A stretch of 64,000 nt of DNA from Cephalotrichum gorgonifer (lineage: Eukaryota > Ascomycota > Sordariomycetes > Microascales > Microascaceae): assembly GCA_900312665.1 (NCBI GenBank), contig ONZQ02000004.1, positions 618,047 to 682,046 on the forward strand, in the 5' to 3' direction. A program made the position numbers and the translations under genes. The notes beneath the pieces are model-generated. The model saw nothing but the letters and a program-made list of their open reading frames with translations. It was not told the DNA's origin and made no database searches. Below, piece by piece: positions 58,439 through 64,000 of this stretch. The number at the start of each line of letters is the position of its first letter. Positions within the stretch are counted from its first letter, which is position 1.

Positions 58439-60526
58439 TCAATACGAGTAGCCCGTCCTACACAGCGGGCCGTTTTGACTAGGCACTTCATCCGGCGTCT
58501 CGACCTCCCACCCCTCGCTTCCCACCATCCTCCTACCCCAGAACAAATCCCATGGGTCCCTCTCCCGCTTCACCTTCAGCAGCTCGGGATACCTGCTCCC
58601 CCAGAAGCTCTGCTGCCAGTCCGGCTCCGACACGTCCGCCTCGTTGACGTACGCGCCCCCGTCGGGCGTCAAGTCCCGCAGGTTCCCCGTATACTTCTCC
58701 AGCGTCGCATGCGAAGCAAGCCACTCCTCCGGGCTGGAATGCGCCGTGACGACGCCCTCGCCTGTGACGGCAATTACCAAGTGCATCGCAGTTTCGCGGA
58801 GGGCAGGGTTGATGCCGGAGGAGACGTCTGTGGTGGGATAGCCCGCGATGGCGAGCGTGGGACTATAGCCTCTAGAGCGCACCTGTAGGCCCCCCTCCTC
58901 CACGGCCTGGCGAATAGCCCGGGTGGTATCCCCGAGTCGCGGCTCATCATCCCACAGGGAGCGTGGAAGCAGCCTTGATGCGAAGAGGTCCTGTCCTGGA
59001 ACTGGGCCGGGCGGGTCGACAACCCGCGCATACGGCACGCTCACTGCATCTGGCGCCGTGATGTTGACGCCTAGCGCGGCAAACCTCTCGAATAAGGGCT
59101 CCAGAAGAGCCTCGGCCTCGGACGGGCTCGCCTGCGGGAAGGCGAACATGCTTGCGAACGTGTAACTATCGTTCCCTACGGGCGTGACGTCCCCGAATGC
59201 GAACCCCTTGACGGCGGTGCTTTCCTTGGTGAAGGCGAAATATTCCGCGTAGGCCTCCCAGAAGGTCTCGCGGCTCTCGATCTTGAATGATGGCGCGACG
59301 GGAAAGAGGTCGTAGACTCTCGCGTTGACCTCTGACGGGCCGGTCGTGAAGGAGTACGATAGACCGCTGACGTACGTGTGGGCGGGATATGTCCGCACGA
59401 TCGCAGAGGTAACGATACCATACGTGCCTAGCCCGTGTATGAGTTATCCGTACTTTCCAAAAAAGACGAGGTTCGTTGGGCCGGCTGGGGCTTTCGTGTG
59501 ATACCCACCTCCGCCGCCTCCGCGGAGCGCGAAGAAGAGATCGCGGTTCTCGTGCACGTCGGCCGTGACGAAGCGCCCGTCTGCGGTGACGACGTTCAGG
59601 GACAGGACCTGGTCGGCCGCGAGGCCGTAGTAGCCCGCGATTGTGGAGTGGCCGCCTCCCTGGAGCCAACCGCCGGCCAGGCCGACGGACCCTTGGCCGG
59701 GAGCGATGATGGTGATTCCGGGGCTGGATCCGTTCTGGACGCGCAGTGCCTCCCAGCCCTCGGACCCGGCGCTGATTTTGGCCGCGCCCCCTGTGTATTC
59801 GCCGATGGTGTAGTCGTCGAGCAGCTCGATTCCTTTGAGGTGGTGGATCCAGATACTCAGGGAGCCGTAACCGGTCGATTTACCTGAGAACTCGTGGCCG
59901 GTGTTTCTGTTACGGTGCTAAGTGAGCATTGTCTTCCTGCCAGGGCCTTGGCATATTGAATAGGGTTAGAGGGAGGGAACTCACGTAACTGTCAAGCGAA
60001 TGTTCTTGTTTCTGGAGAAGTTGACGGCCATCTGGATATGCCGGACAGAAGTGGCATTTACTACATAAGCCGGGTATCCCCCCTGCGTGCACTCTCCGGC
60101 CGGATCAACCTCGACGGGGCACGTATTCCCCTGGGCCCACTGCACAACGGCCCCGAGGGGGTTATCGATCCAGAAGCGGGAGCGGCGGGCATCGCCCATC
60201 AGGAAGTCGCACCGTTCCGGGTCGTAGTCGTCATGGTCCGGATAACAAGCGGCGCCTGGCGGAGTCGGCTTGAGAAGAACCCCTCCCAAGGACGCATTGA
60301 AGCCCTTCCATTCGGCTGTCGACGGCCAGGTCTTATCACCCGGGTGGACCTTACAACGGGGTCTGCGGGGAGTCAGGGGCTCGTCTGAAGTGTTCCCGAA
60401 CGATAGTGCGGGCAAGGCTGCGACCGTTTCCTCCGTGAGCTGGATAGACTCATAGTCAAAGTTGACAGTGACGCATTGCACAAGCCCGAGGTACCCCAAC
60501 AGGCCAGTCCCGTAAAATAGGCGCAT
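58439..60526 (-). CDS. secreted FAD-linked oxidoreductase (BBE-like)
   Basis: Three exons, 60526-59985, 59906-59509 and 59427-58439, give 642 aa. The ATG at 60526 begins a signal peptide (LFYGTGLLGYLGLVQC). The FAD_binding_4 (PCMH/VAO-type) domain follows: YPAYVVNATSVRHIQMAV, LTVTNTGHEFSGKSTGYGSL with the His expected to bind FAD covalently, GLAGGWLQGGGHSTIAGYYGL, and ALRGGGGGTYGIVTSA across an intron. The family's second (Cys) flavin link is not evident. The C-terminus has the berberine-bridge-type block (DWQQSFWGSRYPELLKVKRERDPWDLFWG). Several N-glycosylation sites occur. Such enzymes oxidise sugars, alkaloids or polyketide intermediates; the substrate cannot be read from sequence. No biosynthetic-cluster enzymes flank it. 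Confidence 0.9.
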
Positions 60527-61900
60527 GATGGAAAGATTCCTAGATATTACAAATAGGACGGACACAGTTCCTTTGCCCGCTGACCGTGGTTGATCCTAGA
60601 CAGGGAAGCTAGCGTAGGTCGGACCATCATCCATGAGTCCTGACCTTGATCTTTTATATGGGTAACCATTGAGTTGCCGTGAAGATATAAGCACGATTCC
60701 AGAGGGCTGAAGCAAATTGCCGGCAGCAGCTTGTTCGCTTCGCCATGCAGGTATCGGCGATGGTGAGATGATCCCCGTCCATATTTCCAAATCCGCGAGG
60801 CGAGGACGGCAAGAGGCGGGGGGAAAGGTGTGCCGACACCCGTCCCGAAGCATCGGAGGATCAGGATTCCTCAGCCTGCTGTAAGACCGGGTAATGACCT
60901 AAAGGTATCTACCTCTGCGGATATGACTAGCGGGAGGCATGCACCAATCGGTGATTATCTGACATAGTACTGTAGCAGAGGATGCTGCCCCAGTACTGCG
61001 AATGCTCTGACTAGAACTGTTATTGTTGCGGAGGTAATGATGGGTGAATGACCGGGAATTATGTAGGGAGGGGAAAGTCAGACCGTACCGTGGGTAGGAC
61101 GGGCCCAGGTGGACGCCATGGTGCCTAACCAACCATGATATGCAAGTAAGAAAGAATCCAGAACCACCGAAATAACTCCTAGCACAAATAAATTCCTTGA
61201 TCCTTTCCTTCACTGGCTTGGTCATGTGTTGATGTCGTTTGTCACCCTCCCAAGCTTGACATGGCAGCGTCCAGGATAGCGCTCCCCGTACAACGCTCTA
61301 AAACCAAGCACCCTTACGCCGCGCATAGGACGTACATAGTTAGTCCCCACCGAGATCCGGGTTATAGTACGGAGGGGTGGGTCCGGGACACGGGGGCCGG
61401 GCGGGGGCGGGGGACCGGACAACGGCGAACAGTGCCTGCTACATTAGTCAAATACATTTTTATCAACATCATAACCAGGAAGGCACCTGGGCCGGCCCCT
61501 ACCTTGCAGGTGGCACCCGATCAACATTAGATAAGGATTCGTCTTTACAGGTCACTCGCACCTTCTTGTCCCTTCAAGGCCACAGAGTCAGTGTTACCTT
61601 CCGCCGTCCTCTCCTATCCCTCTCATTACCTGCCTTTGGCGCCGCTTGCATCTTAGAATTCCCAACATTGACGACTTTCGCGTCCTCTGATACAGAAACA
61701 AAGGCCTGCCTATCCTCTTCGACACGCCTCAACCTCATCTCATATCCATACCTGCATATTAGGAGCATCTCTAGTGCTGAATCATTTATATCCCCACAAA
61801 GATTCTCCAATCCTCGACTTCTTACATACACTACCACTTCCTTCCAGACTATCATACGCCCCAGATACATCTTTTTTCTTCGACTCGACGACTATTCGCC
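60527..61900. other. divergent promoter region
   Basis: A 1.4-kb region between the FAD oxidase (-) and the heme-oxygenase-like gene (+). The right part (61550-61880) is pyrimidine-rich leader. Short frames only. Confidence 0.5.
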
Positions 61901-63394
61901 ATGTCCCCATCGACGCGGAACATTCCTGACGGCGGACGTGGCCGGCACCCCCTCGCAGATGCCCTCAGGTCCGCCACAGGAACCATACAGACGCAGCTTG
62001 ACAGCCTGATCATGTGTCGACTGCCCCTGGCACTCCCCCCTCAAGCGACTGACCCGTCGACCTACGCCTCAGGGCTCCTCCACATAGCGCCAATCTACAT
62101 GACCTTTGAGGCACTCTGGGAAGACGTCCTGACTCTCCCTAGTGAGGGATTGCCCAGTTCAAGCCATGTGACCTCTCCTCAAACAACCAGCAGCGAGCCG
62201 AATTCGGGTGTGATACACCTGGGCAAGTTCAAGAGGCCGCATCTCCCTCTTCACACCAGGATCGTCCTCTCGAAACTGTCAATCCCGGGTCTCCAACGGA
62301 CGCAAGCTTTGCGAAGCGACCTGGAGAGGCTCATAGGTTGGTCTCTAGTAGAGCTTGATGCAGAGCTCCGGAGAATAGTTACTTCAGGCGGCGCAGTGAG
62401 CCAATTCACGAGTCACATCCGAGAGACGGTAGAGCAGTGCCCACATATCCTGATCGCATACGGCTACGTTTTCTACATGGTACTGTTCGCCAGTGGGCAT
62501 TACATTCGGTCCTCCCTCGAATCGCAGGATAGCTCGTTCTAGGAGAACGTCCCAGTCTCTCCTATCCAGCCTGGAGCGACTACTTACCTGGGACCTTCAG
62601 CCGCCGGGGAAGTAACCCTTGGCTCCACGTCTAAGAAGGAGTCGAGAAAAACCATGTATAGCTCTGGCTATGGCACTGATTTCGGCTCAATGTCATCCTC
62701 ACCCGTGAACTTCCTACAGTTCGACGCAATTTACAATGGTGAAGACTTCAAGGTAGCCTTTGAGGAGCGCCTCCTCGAATCTGAATTCCTCCTATCGGAA
62801 GACGAGAAGAAAGATATTGTCGACGAGACTACAATCATCTTCGGGGAGATCCTCTCCATTATGGAGCATCTTGAGAGCCTCTTATCCCCCGTCAAACCAA
62901 GCGAAACCAAGGCTGTCGCCCGCAGTTCATCGCCTATCGCACGACGACCCGATTGGCTCAGTGGACCCAGGGACAGCGTAGTTGTCATGAAAGAGCGGAT
63001 GGGGAGAAAAGCCCCCCGGAGCTATGATGATGAGTTACAGGATCTTCTACACGCCTCCGACGAAGATAACATGCGAAGCGACGACAAGGGATATTCGTCG
63101 AGGCCCATTCGTTTCTCGGACGAGATAAAGCGCATCCCCACGCCCATGATCAGGCCTCCTGAGAAAATTGACTCAGTCCCGACAGCGTTGAGTTTCGACG
63201 GGGCCGATGAGGAGGAAGAGTATGAGGTGGACGATCAGTGCAAGGCGGTTCGTGATGTGGTACTCCTGTTCTTCGCGCGTCTGGTCATCCTCGTGACCTT
63301 TACTTGGCTGGTTATGTGTACGACGGCTGTGTTCCTTGGCAGAGCCGAGCCGTTTAGGAGGGGGTGCCCGAATAATAACCCCTATAATTCGTGA
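61901..63394 (+). CDS. heme oxygenase-like membrane protein with in-frame TAG
   Basis: The frame from the ATG at 61901 runs 213 codons to TAG (62540-62542), then stays open in the same frame for 283 more codons to TGA at 63392-63394. The first half (HPLADALRSATGTIQTQLDSLIMCRLPLALPP, GLLHIAPIYMTFEALWEDVL, HILIAYGYVFYMVLFASGHYIRSSL) matches the heme-oxygenase-like fold of a fungal family. The second half (FKVAFEERLLESEFLLSEDEKKDIVDETTIIF) continues it, then has a charged linker and a C-terminal membrane helix (VVLLFFARLVILVTFTWLVMC). Read with Trp at the stop, the protein is 497 aa. No frameshift or other stop is present. Options: A-to-I edited codon, recent pseudogene, unrecognised intron, or two genes (the second from ATG 62654). 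Heme-degrading activity is unproven. Confidence 0.7.
62535..62549 (+). promoter_or_regulatory. hairpin presenting in-frame TAG (candidate editing site)
   Basis: CGTTC (62535-62539) and GAACG (62545-62549) are perfect inverted repeats enclosing the five-base loop TAGGA. The in-frame stop codon's A (62541) is the second loop base and is preceded by T. This is directly visible; a function in RNA editing is inference. Confidence 0.45.
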
Positions 63395-64000
63395 GACCTG
63401 TTGACTCAACACCTGGCGAAGCGGTTGGTGGCGGAAGGGTTGTTACGGACACGTATATCTCCTGGAGATGACAGAAAGCAGGATGTTTGGTATCTTTATA
63501 AGTAGAATTAGAACAGGCCGGGGGCGAGTGAGTAAACACAATACATCCGCCCTGGATTAGACCTTTCATCCGAGTTTCACGGTACAGAACAATACCTTGT
63601 TCAAGGATATATATATGTGAGGACGTACACGGGACTCTTTCCCATTGAAATTGTGGACTCATGGACTTAGTATTCATGAAGCTGGGTGACCCAGTCGAGG
63701 CTGATCTATCTAATGCTGCTATTCTTCCAACGCCGTACAATGCCCAGAAAAAAGACTACTCTAAAACGATGTAATGCCCGCGGAACGCAGGTGAGAAATC
63801 ACATGAAGACCTCTTCTTCCCCGTATCATGAACGGAACTGTGGGGTTTGGGAGAGAGGCTTGTCCGTCTCTTCCACCACAGCCGCCCTTTTTTCTCTCTT
63901 CTCCGTCTTCTTCCACCCGTGGATCAACCAAAGCCCCATGGAACCCGAACCATCTTCAACAACAGCGCGGCTAAGGAGTTCTCCCAAAAAAATATCGAAC
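63395..64000. other. intergenic to window end
   Basis: 3' flank of the heme-oxygenase-like gene. A pyrimidine-rich stretch at 63885-63920 may be leader for a gene beyond the window. No coding start is supported. Confidence 0.45.

Overview
The window is nuclear DNA of a filamentous ascomycete (Pezizomycotina, most likely a Sordariomycete). The grounds are short GT-AG introns of about 55-150 nt with CTAAC/CTGAC branch sites, GC-rich exons, two Zn2Cys6 regulators, an NMR-type nitrogen repressor, a cytosolic asparaginase with ankyrin repeats, and ERG2, PUS4, FCF1, CSL4, GDA1, YPT7 and VMA1 orthologues in ascomycete form. There is no operon, prophage, transposon or CRISPR array. Genes lie on both strands with independent promoters. 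One 20-base N gap (40815-40834) falls inside an intron.

Layout. 0.8-5 kb: a Zn2Cys6 regulator (+) and L-asparaginase (-), convergent. 6.9-9.3 kb: vacuolar ATPase subunit A (VMA1, +, seven exons, five of them tiny). 9.8-11.9 kb: secreted acid-sphingomyelinase-type phosphodiesterase (-). 13.4-15.8 kb: RFTS-like putative chromatin protein (-), divergent from PUS4 (+, 16.5-18 kb). 18.5-19.7 kb: Sec2-domain coiled-coil protein (-). 21.3-23.4 kb: exosome CSL4 (-), divergent from ERG2 (+). 24.8-26.2 kb: NMR (-). 26.2-30.9 kb: a 4.7-kb stretch without a gene I can support. 30.9-33.6 kb: six-exon Zn2Cys6/fungal_trans regulator (-). 34.1-35.1 kb: FCF1 (-, six exons). 36.3-37.4 kb: single-pass membrane protein of CSI2 type (+). 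38.4-43 kb: YOR1-like ABCC transporter (-). 44.7-45.8 kb: CobW/COG0523 GTPase (-). 47.1-48.5 kb: PPPDE + PUL protein (-). 49.7-51.4 kb: GDA1 (+). 51.7-53 kb: degenerate MoxR/Mg-chelatase-like protein (-), divergent from YPT7/RAB7 (+, 53.9-54.9 kb). 56.3-58 kb: EamA/SLC35F-type carrier (+). 58.4-60.5 kb: secreted FAD-linked oxidase (-). 61.9-63.4 kb: heme-oxygenase-like membrane protein (+).

Most genes are housekeeping: vacuole and endomembrane function (VMA1, YPT7, GDA1, ABCC and EamA carriers), RNA processing (PUS4, FCF1, CSL4), sterol synthesis (ERG2), and nitrogen use (asparaginase, NMR). They do not form one pathway or a secondary-metabolite cluster.

The most striking observation is in the last gene. 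The heme-oxygenase-like frame is cut by one in-frame TAG (62540-62542) where I would expect a Phe-Trp pair. The frame then stays open for 283 more codons. The TAG sits in the loop of a perfect 5-bp hairpin and its A is preceded by T. That is the context known for fungal A-to-I mRNA editing of UAG to UGG in fruiting bodies. Pseudogenisation, an undetected in-frame intron, or two separate genes remain possible.

Exon boundaries were placed by eye from splice signals, and joined lengths were checked to be multiples of three.
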